A DNA stretch of 11,218 nucleotides from Dehalococcoidia bacterium (lineage in GTDB: Bacteria > Chloroflexota > Dehalococcoidia > SM23-28-2 > RBG-16-64-32). The notes below the pieces were generated by a model. That model did not search any database. It saw only the letters and a list, made by a program, of their open reading frames with translations, and was not told the origin of the DNA. The first letter of the stretch is position 1. The number at the start of each line of letters is the position of its first letter. Shown one piece after another: positions 5,603 to 11,147 of the stretch. The stretch is taken from the NCBI GenBank assembly GCA_030690405.1, contig JAUYGU010000087.1, forward strand, positions 1-11,218. The letters are read 5' to 3'. A program made the translations under genes and the position numbers.

Positions 5603-7249
5603 CTAGGCGCGGCGCCGGAAGACGATGTGCCGCCTCCACTCCTCCCGCGGCTGGGGGAAGTCGGAGCGGTAGTGGGCGCCTCTGGACTCCTCGCGCAGCA
5701 GCGCCGCCTCCGTGACCAGCCGGCCGCAGACGACGAGGTCGGCAAGCTCGTGCGAGGGGCGGTCGATAGGCGCGGGCAGCGACGCCTGCCAGGCGGAGAG
5801 GACGGCCTTCGCCTGCGCCAGGCCCTCGCCGTCGCGCACGATCCCGACCTCATCCCACATCAGCGATTGCAGAGCCTCGCGGGTTGGCGGTGGCGCCCTT
5901 CGACTGGGCCCTTCGACGTTGCTCAGGACAGGCTCAGGACAGGCTTCGGCGGGAGCCGCAGGCGGGAGATCGATGGCGTCTGGGGCGGGCTCCGCCGCCG
6001 CGCCGGGCGCCTCCAGCGTGCGGTGGACGACCCGCTTGGCGAAGATCACCGTCTCCAGCAGAGAGTTCGAGGCCAGGCGGTTCGCCCCGTGAACGCCGGT
6101 GCAGGCGCACTCTCCGCAGGCGTACAGGCCGGCGATGTTCGTCTCGCCCGAGACGTTGGTGCGGATGCCGCCCATCGTGTAGTGGGCGGCCGGCGAGACG
6201 GGGATGCGCTGCCGCGTGATGTCCAGGCCGTGGTCCAGGCAGAAGCGGTAGATCTGCGGGAAGCGGGCGATGACGAGGGCCTGCGGCAGATGGGTGACGT
6301 CCAGGTAGACGTGATCGACGCCCGTCCGCTGCATGCGCTCCAGGATGGCGCGGGCGACGATGTCGCGGGGGGCGAGCTCGCCGCGCTCATCGTACTCCGC
6401 CATGAAGCGCACGCCGTCGCTGTCCAGGAGGACGCCGCCCTCGCCGCGCACGGCCTCCGAGATCAGGAACGGCTGGACGCCGGGGAGGCGCAGGGCGGTG
6501 GGGTGGAACTGGAAGAACTCCATGTCCATGACCTCGGCGCCCGCGCGATAGGCCAGGGCGATGCCGTTGCCGGTGGCGACCTCCGGGTTGGTGGAGACAC
6601 GATAGAGCTGCCCGGCGCCGCCGGTGGCCAGCACCAGGTGGCGGCAGGCGTAGTCGGTGGTGCGGCCGCTGCGCTCGTCCAGCGCCCTTACGCCCACAGC
6701 CGCTCGTCCTGTCGCCGGAGGCGACTCGCCTTGGCGAGAGCCTGTCGAAGGATGAGCGGAATGTGGCGCTTCGCGAGACAAGATTATCTCGGTGGCGAGG
6801 GTGAACTCGAGGACGGTGATATTGCTGTGCTGGGCCAGCGAGGAGAGGGTGAGCTCGATGTGGGCGCCGGTGGAGTCGCCGCCGGCGTGGAGGACGCGCG
6901 GCGCGGAGTGCGCCCCCTCGCGGGCGAGGGCGATCTCGCCGTGCTGGGTGTCGAACGGCACGCCGAAGCGCACGAGGTCGTCGATGCGGTCCGCGGCCTC
7001 GGCGGTGAGGACGCGCGCGGCGTCGGGATCGACGAGGCCGGCGCCGGCGGCGATCGTGTCATCGTAGTGCTTCTGGGGGGAGTCGTCCGGGCCGATCGGC
7101 GCGGCGATGCCGCCCTGGGCCCAGCGCGTGTTGCAGTCGTCAACGGAGCCCTTGGTGACGACGAGCACGGAGCCGTGCTCGCGGGCGAGGAGGGCGGCGT
7201 ACAGCCCGGCGATGCCGGAGCCGACGATGATGTAGTCGTAGCTCTTCAT
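5603..7249 (-). CDS. nadB: L-aspartate oxidase
   Basis: FAD enzyme that oxidises L-aspartate to iminoaspartate, the first step of de novo NAD synthesis. The 548 residues show the dinucleotide fold IVGSGIAGL (8-16), WAQGGIA, the FQFHPTAL block (His249), ELAPRDIVARA (Arg295), PAAHYTMGG (His356) and HGANRLASNSLLE (Arg391), matching the substrate-contact residues of E. coli NadB with an offset of about five; Glu111 lies in the EGAHS motif. Two segments look foreign: residues about 164-184 (HPSTGSRQGESPPATGR) and 436-451 (ACPEPVLSNVEGPSR), each encoded by a dispersed palindromic or tandem repeat inserted in frame at non-catalytic positions. The ATG at 7249 has no clear Shine-Dalgarno sequence; the gene lies 31 bases after the MOSC gene and is probably read from the nadA promoter. 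Confidence 0.97.
   Translation of the reverse strand: MKSYDYIIVGSGIAGLYAALLAREHGSVLVVTKGSVDDCNTRWAQGGIAAPIGPDDSPQKHYDDTIAAGAGLVDPDAARVLTAEAADRIDDLVRFGVPFDTQHGEIALAREGAHSAPRVLHAGGDSTGAHIELTLSSLAQHSNITVLEFTLATEIILSREAPHSAHPSTGSRQGESPPATGRAAVGVRALDERSGRTTDYACRHLVLATGGAGQLYRVSTNPEVATGNGIALAYRAGAEVMDMEFFQFHPTALRLPGVQPFLISEAVRGEGGVLLDSDGVRFMAEYDERGELAPRDIVARAILERMQRTGVDHVYLDVTHLPQALVIARFPQIYRFCLDHGLDITRQRIPVSPAAHYTMGGIRTNVSGETNIAGLYACGECACTGVHGANRLASNSLLETVIFAKRVVHRTLEAPGAAAEPAPDAIDLPPAAPAEACPEPVLSNVEGPSRRAPPPTREALQSLMWDEVGIVRDGEGLAQAKAVLSAWQASLPAPIDRPSHELADLVVCGRLVTEAALLREESRGAHYRSDFPQPREEWRRHIVFRRRA
5895..5943. repeat. Tandem repeat element inserted in frame in nadB
   Basis: GCCCTTCGAC occurs at 5895-5904 and 5908-5917 (13-base period), followed by two overlapping copies of GCTCAGGACAGG at 5921-5932 and 5932-5943 (11-base period). 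The reverse strand reads in frame as PEPVLSNVEGP. From memory, such CTTCGAC/CTCAGGAC units are dispersed repeats in some Chloroflexota genomes; the copy number here cannot be judged. Confidence 0.75.
6700..6759. repeat. 60-bp palindromic element inserted in frame in nadB
   Basis: Outer arms CCGCTCGTCC (6700-6709) and GGATGAGCGG (6750-6759) pair with one wobble. Inside are two hairpins, GTCGCC/GGCGAC (6711-6725) and CTCGCC/GGCGAG (6725-6738), which share one base and so form a branched shape. The length is exactly 20 codons, so the nadB frame is kept; the encoded segment falls between conserved blocks. Confidence 0.75.
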
Positions 7250-7258
7250 GGGCCGAAG

Positions 7259-7274
7259 GCGGCCGCGCGGCCGC
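7259..7274. repeat. 16-bp perfect palindrome between nadB and the MOSC gene
   Basis: Two adjacent GCGGCCGC octamers form a self-complementary 16-mer in the 31-base gap between the MOSC stop and the nadB ATG. It occupies the place where a ribosome binding site would be expected, and no T-tract follows. It might modulate nadB translation or be a simple GC-rich repeat. Confidence 0.5.
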
Positions 7275-7280
7275 TAGCGG

Positions 7281-7748
7281 CTACGTGACCCGTATCTCGT
7301 CCCCCACGCGGATGACGCCGCCGCTGACGATGTCGGCGCGGAGGCCGCCGCGGTGGACCAACCCCTGCTTTACCTTCTCGTCGGTCAGGCTGGCCAGGTG
7401 GTTACAGGGCTCGTTGAGGCGCATCCCGCGCAGCCGCACCTCGCCGACGCTGAACTCGTGGCCTACGAGGTGGTTCAGCGCGACGCTGCGGGTGACGACG
7501 TTGCGGCGGGCCTGGCCGGGCTCGATCCTCGTGTCATAATCCCGTTCCAGCGCCTCGATCGTCTCAAGCTCGATGAGCGTGACCTGGCGGCCGGTGCCGG
7601 GCGTGCTGGACCAGCTGCCCTTGCCGTCGAAGTAGCGGTCGCCTTCGAGTCCTTTGCCGGCGACGGCGCGGGCCTCCTCGACGGCGACGGTCGGCTCGCT
7701 GGCGACCGCGGTGATGTGAATGGAGTGGACGGAGCCGTTGGTCGGCAT
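7281..7748 (-). CDS. MOSC-domain protein
   Basis: A stand-alone MOSC domain of 155 residues. MOSC domains, named from the molybdenum cofactor sulfurase C terminus, are thought to carry sulfur or to bind molybdopterin for metal-sulfur cofactor work. Visible features are GKGLEGDRYF near residue 31, GRQVTLIELETIEAL, ARRNVVTRSVALNHLVG, the conserved Cys in NEPCNHL, and the closing HRGGLRADIVSGG and IRVGDEI segments. ATG 7748 is chosen because AAAGG lies about nine bases upstream and the family starts here; the frame upstream runs through a palindromic repeat. It sits between nadA (80-base gap) and nadB (31-base gap), all on the reverse strand, so it is probably cotranscribed. A role in sulfur delivery to the NadA cluster is speculation. 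Confidence 0.88.
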   Translation of the reverse strand: MPTNGSVHSIHITAVASEPTVAVEEARAVAGKGLEGDRYFDGKGSWSSTPGTGRQVTLIELETIEALERDYDTRIEPGQARRNVVTRSVALNHLVGHEFSVGEVRLRGMRLNEPCNHLASLTDEKVKQGLVHRGGLRADIVSGGVIRVGDEIRVT

Positions 7749-7786
7749 CGGGTCGGGCCTTTCTAGCGACTGCGGTATTGTCTCCA

Positions 7787-7806
7787 CCGCGGGCTGAAGC
7801 CCGCGG
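7787..7806. repeat. Perfect palindrome between nadA and the MOSC gene
   Basis: CCGCGGGCT and AGCCCGCGG are separated only by GA. Located in the 80-base gap between nadA and the MOSC gene. No T-tract follows on the reverse strand, so it is more like a REP-type intergenic repeat than a terminator; it could stabilise or attenuate the operon message. Confidence 0.7.
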
Positions 7807-7828
7807 CATCGGCTGTGCATCCCCGCCC

Positions 7829-9058
7829 CTACACCGCCAGCATGCGCTCCAGGGCGATGCGGGCGTCGCGGCGGGTCTCTTCGTCGAGCTCTACCTGGTT
7901 GACGATGCGCCCTGCGGCCAGCTCCTCAAGCGCCCAGCAGAGGTAGGCCGGGTGGATGCGGTACATGGTGGAGCAGGGGCAGACCACCGGGTCCAGGCAG
8001 AAGACGAGCTTCTCCGGGTTCTCGCGGGCCAGGCGGGAGACGAGGTTGATCTCCGTGCCCACGGCGAACTTCGAGCCGGGCGGCGCTTCCGTGACCGTCT
8101 TCGAGATGAACTCCGTGGAGCCGTCCATGTCCGCCGCCTGCACGACCTCCATGCGGCACTCCGGGTGGACGATGACGGTGATGCCGGGGTGCTCCCTTCG
8201 CGCCTTCTCCACCTGCTCAACGCTGAAGCGCAGGTGGACGGAGCAGTGGCCCTTCCAGAGGATGACGCGGGAGCGCTCAAGTCCGCCTCTGGCGGAGGCG
8301 TTGCCGCCCAGGGAGCCGTAGGGGAGGGTGTAGTCCCAGACCGGCATCTCGTCGAGGCCGATGCCGCGCTTGAGGCCGGTGTTGCGGCCCAGGTGCTGGT
8401 CCGGGAAGAAGAGGACGCGCCGGCCGCGCTCGAAGGCCCAGTCGTAGACCTTCGGGGCGTTGGAGGAGGTGCAGACGATGCCGCCGTTGCGGCCGCAGAA
8501 CGCCTTCAGGGAGGCGGCGGAGTTCATGTAGGTCACGGGCACGATGTCCGTGATTCCGGCTTCGGCCAGCTCGTCCCAGCAGGCGTAGACGTCCTCCGGG
8601 TCCGCCATGTCGGCCATGGAGCAGCCGGCCGACATGTTGGGCAGGACGACCTTCTGGTGCGGCTGCGAGAGGATGTCCGCCGATTCGGCCATGAAGTGGA
8701 CGCCGCAGAAGACGATGAACTCGGCCTCCGGTCGCTCGGCGGCCCAGCGGGCCAGCTTGAACGAGTCGCCGCGGACGTCGGCGAACTGGATGATGTCCTC
8801 CCGCTGGTAGTGGTGGCCGAGGACGACGCAGCGCGAGCCTAGCTTGCGGCGCGCCTCGGCGATGCGGGCGATGATCCGGGCGGCGTCGAGCCCCCAGTAC
8901 TCCTCGGGGATGTCCTTCTGCCAGAAGGCGAAGGCGCGCTCCTCGGCGAGCGGGTTCGTCTCCAGGGAGCGGTCGGTCGGGCACTCCATCGCCTCGTTGA
9001 GGAGGGATTCCTCGGTCACGAGGGGGAGAGGTTCTCTGGTCTTCGTCGTCGTTGCCAT
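7829..9058 (-). CDS. nadA: Quinolinate synthase
   Basis: [4Fe-4S] enzyme condensing iminoaspartate (from NadB) with dihydroxyacetone phosphate to quinolinate. It is the longer form of the family at 409 residues. Motifs: GHHYQ (81-85), SAGCSMADMA (Cys146), the WKGHCSVH block (Cys282), HPECRMEV (Cys301), STEFISK, VGTEINLV, and CPCSTMYRIHP (Cys360, Cys362). Cys146, Cys282 and one of Cys360/362 are the likely cluster ligands by family comparison. Residues 253-259 (NASARGG) interrupt a conserved region just before the Cys282 block and are encoded by a short palindrome, so they look inserted. The ATG at 9058 has GGAAAGG about nine bases upstream. It leads the operon nadA-MOSC-nadB and is preceded by a TTGACA promoter and an NrtR-like palindrome. 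Confidence 0.97.
   Translation of the reverse strand: MATTTKTREPLPLVTEESLLNEAMECPTDRSLETNPLAEERAFAFWQKDIPEEYWGLDAARIIARIAEARRKLGSRCVVLGHHYQREDIIQFADVRGDSFKLARWAAERPEAEFIVFCGVHFMAESADILSQPHQKVVLPNMSAGCSMADMADPEDVYACWDELAEAGITDIVPVTYMNSAASLKAFCGRNGGIVCTSSNAPKVYDWAFERGRRVLFFPDQHLGRNTGLKRGIGLDEMPVWDYTLPYGSLGGNASARGGLERSRVILWKGHCSVHLRFSVEQVEKARREHPGITVIVHPECRMEVVQAADMDGSTEFISKTVTEAPPGSKFAVGTEINLVSRLARENPEKLVFCLDPVVCPCSTMYRIHPAYLCWALEELAAGRIVNQVELDEETRRDARIALERMLAV
8282..8302. repeat. Short palindrome inserted in frame in nadA
   Basis: TCCGCC and GGCGGA (8282-8287, 8291-8296) flank TCT. With adjacent bases it encodes seven residues, NASARGG, not expected at this place in the NadA family. The likely insert length is a multiple of three; its exact edges are uncertain. 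Confidence 0.55.
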
Positions 9059-9077
9059 TGGGGAGGGCCTTTCCAGT

Positions 9078-9108
9078 GCCAGTTAGTGTATCGCATACAC
9101 TAACTGGC
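9078..9108. promoter_or_regulatory. Candidate NrtR operator upstream of nadA
   Basis: A perfect inverted repeat with 14-base arms (GCCAGTTAGTGTAT and its complement) around CGC. It contains the GT-N7-AC core (GTATCGCATAC) described for NrtR-family sites. It lies about 20 bases before the nadA ATG and immediately downstream of the predicted nadA transcription start, where a bound repressor would block transcription. The nrtR gene is in this window. The match of regulator, palindrome and target is strong; direct binding is inferred. Confidence 0.8.
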
Positions 9109-9117
9109 CTCGAACAT

Positions 9118-9146
9118 AGGCTATCAGGTCGAATAGATGGTGTCAA
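9118..9146 (-). promoter_or_regulatory. nadA operon promoter
   Basis: On the reverse strand a perfect -35 TTGACA (9146-9141), a 17-base spacer, and an extended -10 TGA-TAGCCT (9126-9118). Transcription would start near 9111, just ahead of the palindrome at 9078-9108, giving a leader of about 50 bases with GGAAAGG before ATG 9058. Confidence 0.7.
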
Positions 9147-9180
9147 GAGCACACGAAGGGCGGGGGCGTGAAACTATCCC

Positions 9181-9202
9181 GCCGGTAATAGCCTTTACCG
9201 GC
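9181..9202. repeat. Inverted repeat over the -35 region of the small plus-strand gene
   Basis: GCCGGTAA and TTACCGGC are a perfect eight-base pair of arms with a six-base spacer. They overlap the -35 element of the candidate promoter at 9194-9222, so a regulator could bind here. No candidate regulator can be named; it differs from the nadA palindrome. Confidence 0.45.
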
Positions 9203-9222
9203 CCGCCTGGGCCATCTACACT
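9194..9222 (+). promoter_or_regulatory. Candidate promoter of the small plus-strand gene
   Basis: TTTACC (9194-9199), 17-base spacer, TACACT (9217-9222). The start site would be near 9229, about 40 bases before ATG 9269. An alternative -10, TATACC, lies at 9228-9233. Confidence 0.4.
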
Positions 9223-9268
9223 GGGCTTATACCGGACGGGCCGAGTATCAAGAAGGAGGACCATCCCA

Positions 9269-9580
9269 ATGCGTTTCTTCGTCAAAGCCCAGATGGATGT
9301 TGAGGCGGCGAACGCCCTTGCCAGGCAGGGAAAGCTGGGCTCCACGATCCAATCGATCCTCGAAGAGCTGAAGCCGGAGGCCGCGTACTTCGTCGCAGAT
9401 GAAGGGATGCGGACGGCTTATCTCATCGTCGACCTGCAGGACGCTTCTCAGATACCGGGCCTGGCCGAGCCGTGGTTCCTGGCGTTCAACGCCAGCTTCG
9501 AGGCCCAGCCGGCGATGGTCGCTGAGGACCTGGCGAAGGCCGGGCCCGCAATCGAGCAAGCGGCCAAGAAGTACGGCTAA
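9269..9580 (+). CDS. Small uncharacterised protein, possibly DUF3303-like
   Basis: A 103-residue protein that begins MRFFVKAQMDVEAANALARQ. The body alternates strands and helices in a compact alpha/beta pattern (KPEAAYFVADEGMRTAYLIVDLQD, then AEPWFLAFNASFEAQPAM), ending in an amphipathic helix KAGPAIEQAAKKYG. The ferredoxin-like ordering and lengths recall small DUF3303-type proteins, some mislabelled pantothenate synthetases, but this is from memory and weak. There are no membrane segments or obvious catalytic motif. ATG 9269 is firmly chosen: AGAAGGAGGA sits eight bases upstream, and the longer open frame before it is non-coding. It diverges from nadA and converges on the Nudix gene. No role in NAD metabolism can be stated. 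Confidence 0.8.
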   Translation: MRFFVKAQMDVEAANALARQGKLGSTIQSILEELKPEAAYFVADEGMRTAYLIVDLQDASQIPGLAEPWFLAFNASFEAQPAMVAEDLAKAGPAIEQAAKKYG

Positions 9581-9591
9581 GCTCGCGCAAG

Positions 9592-9605
9592 GCCCACTGG
9601 TGGGC
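9592..9605 (+). terminator. Hairpin after the small plus-strand gene
   Basis: GCCCAC and GTGGGC flank TG, starting eleven bases after the stop codon. There is no T-tract, so this may be a weak or Rho-assisted end, or simply a repeat. Confidence 0.3.
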
Positions 9606-9648
9606 TGACGCGGCGCGTGCAGGCGAGATGCTGGAGCTGTAGCCGGCC

Positions 9649-9720
9649 CTAGTGTTTGAACGCCAGCAGATCGAGCCCCAGGGCGATAACCAGCACGCCC
9701 ATGAAGGCGTGCCGCGGCAT
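9649..9720 (-). CDS. Possible 23-residue membrane peptide
   Basis: The reverse strand encodes MPRHAFMGVLVIALGLDLL followed by AFKH and TAG. It consists of a short basic lead, one hydrophobic stretch long enough to span a membrane, and a charged tail. The ATG is five bases after the Nudix gene stop codon (TAA CCTCC ATG), which suggests coupling, but no Shine-Dalgarno sequence is present. The hydrophobic pattern and close spacing argue for a real small protein; such a short ORF can also arise by chance. Confidence 0.35.
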   Translation of the reverse strand: MPRHAFMGVLVIALGLDLLAFKH

Positions 9721-9725
9721 GGAGG

Positions 9726-10235
9726 TTAGCAGCCGCGCCGGGTTTGGCGGGCGTCGCGCAGGGAGGCCTGATACGCGGGCGTGCCGGCGAAGGCGCGAAG
9801 GACGGCCCGCAGGAGGGGCGCCCGGGGGTGCAGAGCCGGGACCTCGTCCAGCGTCACCAGCCGGTGCTCTATCCCCTCGCCCAGCCGCAGCTCCTCCAGC
9901 GGTACGGCCAGGCCCGCCCCGTACAGGTGGATCGTGCGCGGCCAGGACACGCGGACCACGGGGTGGAGGCGCGCCACCGCGTGGCCGGTCTCCTCCCGGA
10001 CCTCGCGGAGGGCGGTCTCCTGCGGCGCCTCGCCGCGCTCGATGGCGCCGGCGAGGATCGCCCAGCGGCGAGAGAGGAAGGCCCGGGCGGGCCGCTGGGC
10101 CTTATCGTCGGGCTCGACCGCGTGCCGGGCGCGCAGGTTGACCAGGAAGCGGCCCCGCTCGTCGACGAGGATGATGCCGACGCCCTGGATGCCGGCGAAG
10201 GCCAGGGCTACGGCCAGGAAGCGCAGGAAGGGCAT
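9726..10235 (-). CDS. Nudix hydrolase
   Basis: A 169-residue Nudix-family protein, hydrolysing a nucleoside diphosphate linked to another moiety in a Mg-dependent way. The Nudix box is intact: GAIERGEAPQETALREVREETGH fits G-x5-E-x7-REVxEExG, with catalytic Glu residues present. Upstream is a strand-rich start GVGIILVDERGRFLVNLRA. The first 22 residues are hydrophobic (FLRFLAVALAFAGI), so a membrane-associated N terminus or a later true start is possible. The ATG at 10235 lies five bases after the nrtR stop, implying coupling. Adjacency to an ADP-ribose-sensing regulator hints at ADP-ribose or a related dinucleotide as substrate, but substrate specificity cannot be read from the box. Confidence 0.85.
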   Translation of the reverse strand: MPFLRFLAVALAFAGIQGVGIILVDERGRFLVNLRARHAVEPDDKAQRPARAFLSRRWAILAGAIERGEAPQETALREVREETGHAVARLHPVVRVSWPRTIHLYGAGLAVPLEELRLGEGIEHRLVTLDEVPALHPRAPLLRAVLRAFAGTPAYQASLRDARQTRRGC

Positions 10236-10240
10236 CCGCG

Positions 10241-10924
10241 CTAGAAGACCACCGGGCGCCGCTCGCGGAAGGCGTAGAGTTGGGCGGGGCGGTGGCGGCC
10301 CTCAGTGGCCGTGCGCCCCGTCGGCTCGATGATACCCAGGGAGAGCATCCGCTTGCGGAAGTTCCGCTTGTCTAGCGGGCGCGCCAGGATCGCCTCGTAG
10401 GCGCGCTGGAGCTGGGAGAGGGTGAACTCCGCCGGCAGGAGCGAGTAGGCGACGTTGGAGTAGTCCAGCTTCGCTTGTAGCCGGTGCAGGGCGTAATCGA
10501 TCACGCGGCCGTTGTCGAAGGCGAGCTGCGGCAGGCCGTCGATCGGCTGCCAGGCGGGCAGCCAGGCGCGACGGCGGGAGAGGTGGGCGCGGCGGGAATC
10601 GACGAGGGCGAAGTAGGCGGCGGCGACGGAGCCGCGGCCGTCCAGGTCGCAGAACGTGTAGAGCTGCTCCAGGAAGACGTCCGTGACGCCGGTCTCGTCG
10701 TCCAGCTTGCGGACGGCGGCGTCGTCCAGCGACTCGCCGGGGGCGAGGAGGCCGCCCGGCAGCGACCAGGCGTCCTTGAACGGCTCGGCGCTGCGGCGGA
10801 CAAGCAGCACGTGCAGGCGGCCGTCCTCCATGGTGAAGATGACGACGAGGACGGCGATGTCGCGGCCGGGCTGTCGCGCGCCGGCTGAAGGGCGGTGGTC
10901 TTGGGAGCTGGAGACGGCGGCCAT
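10241..10924 (-). CDS. nrtR: NrtR, Nudix-related transcriptional regulator of NAD synthesis
   Basis: A 227-residue repressor joining an N-terminal Nudix-like ligand domain (from about GRDIAVLVVIFTME to residue 145) and a C-terminal winged helix (about 160-227: YSLLPAEFTLSQLQRAYEAI, RPLDKRNFRKRMLSLGII, RPAQLYAF). The family senses ADP-ribose or related NAD products and represses NAD genes. The Nudix box GLLAPGESLDDAAVRKLDDETGV deviates at catalytic positions (REUxEE becomes RKLDDE), as expected for a binding but non-hydrolysing domain. The start at ATG 10924 fits family length, ten bases after the miaB stop; the frame continues upstream into miaB in a different register. A GT-N7-AC palindrome upstream of nadA is its likely site. 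Confidence in the family is high. Confidence 0.93.
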   Translation of the reverse strand: MAAVSSSQDHRPSAGARQPGRDIAVLVVIFTMEDGRLHVLLVRRSAEPFKDAWSLPGGLLAPGESLDDAAVRKLDDETGVTDVFLEQLYTFCDLDGRGSVAAAYFALVDSRRAHLSRRRAWLPAWQPIDGLPQLAFDNGRVIDYALHRLQAKLDYSNVAYSLLPAEFTLSQLQRAYEAILARPLDKRNFRKRMLSLGIIEPTGRTATEGRHRPAQLYAFRERRPVVF

Positions 10925-10934
10925 CTGGCACCCG

Positions 10935-11147
10935 CTAGGCGGGGACGGCAGCGTCCACCCGCTCGCCGCGCAGGGCCCAGGGGCTGGCGCGGGTGATGCG
11001 GACGCGCACGAGCGCGCCCGGCGAGGCCGCGCCGGGCCAGTGGACGAGCTTGTTCGCACGCGTGCGGCCGGTGAGTAGGGGCTGGCGATCTGTCGGGTTG
11101 TTGTCTCGGCCGTTCGTTGCCTCGCGGCCGGTCTGCGTCGGGGTCTT
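10935..11147 (-). CDS. miaB: tRNA methylthiotransferase MiaB, C-terminal part
   Basis: MiaB adds a methylthio group to isopentenyl-adenosine 37 of tRNAs using radical SAM chemistry. Only the C-terminal TRAM domain is present, 70 codons up to the palindrome centre: LLTGRTRANKLVHWPG, ALVRVRITRASPWALRGE, then a stop at 10935. GRTxxNKLVHF followed by VxVxITxAxxWxLxGE is diagnostic of MiaB/MtaB-type TRAM domains; the paralogue MtaB/RimO is a less likely alternative. Bases 11148-11218 are the exact reverse complement of 11077-11147, so the sequence beyond 11147 is not trusted and the upstream part of the gene is missing. The residues just before LLTGR (TPTQTGREATNGRDNN) look atypical. nrtR follows after ten bases and is probably cotranscribed. 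Confidence 0.8.
   Translation of the reverse strand, partial: KTPTQTGREATNGRDNNPTDRQPLLTGRTRANKLVHWPGAASPGALVRVRITRASPWALRGERVDAAVPA

Noticed and set aside
9592..9605. A strong intrinsic terminator for the small plus-strand gene
   Set aside because: The stem is only six pairs and no T-tract follows, so it is listed only as a weak hairpin.
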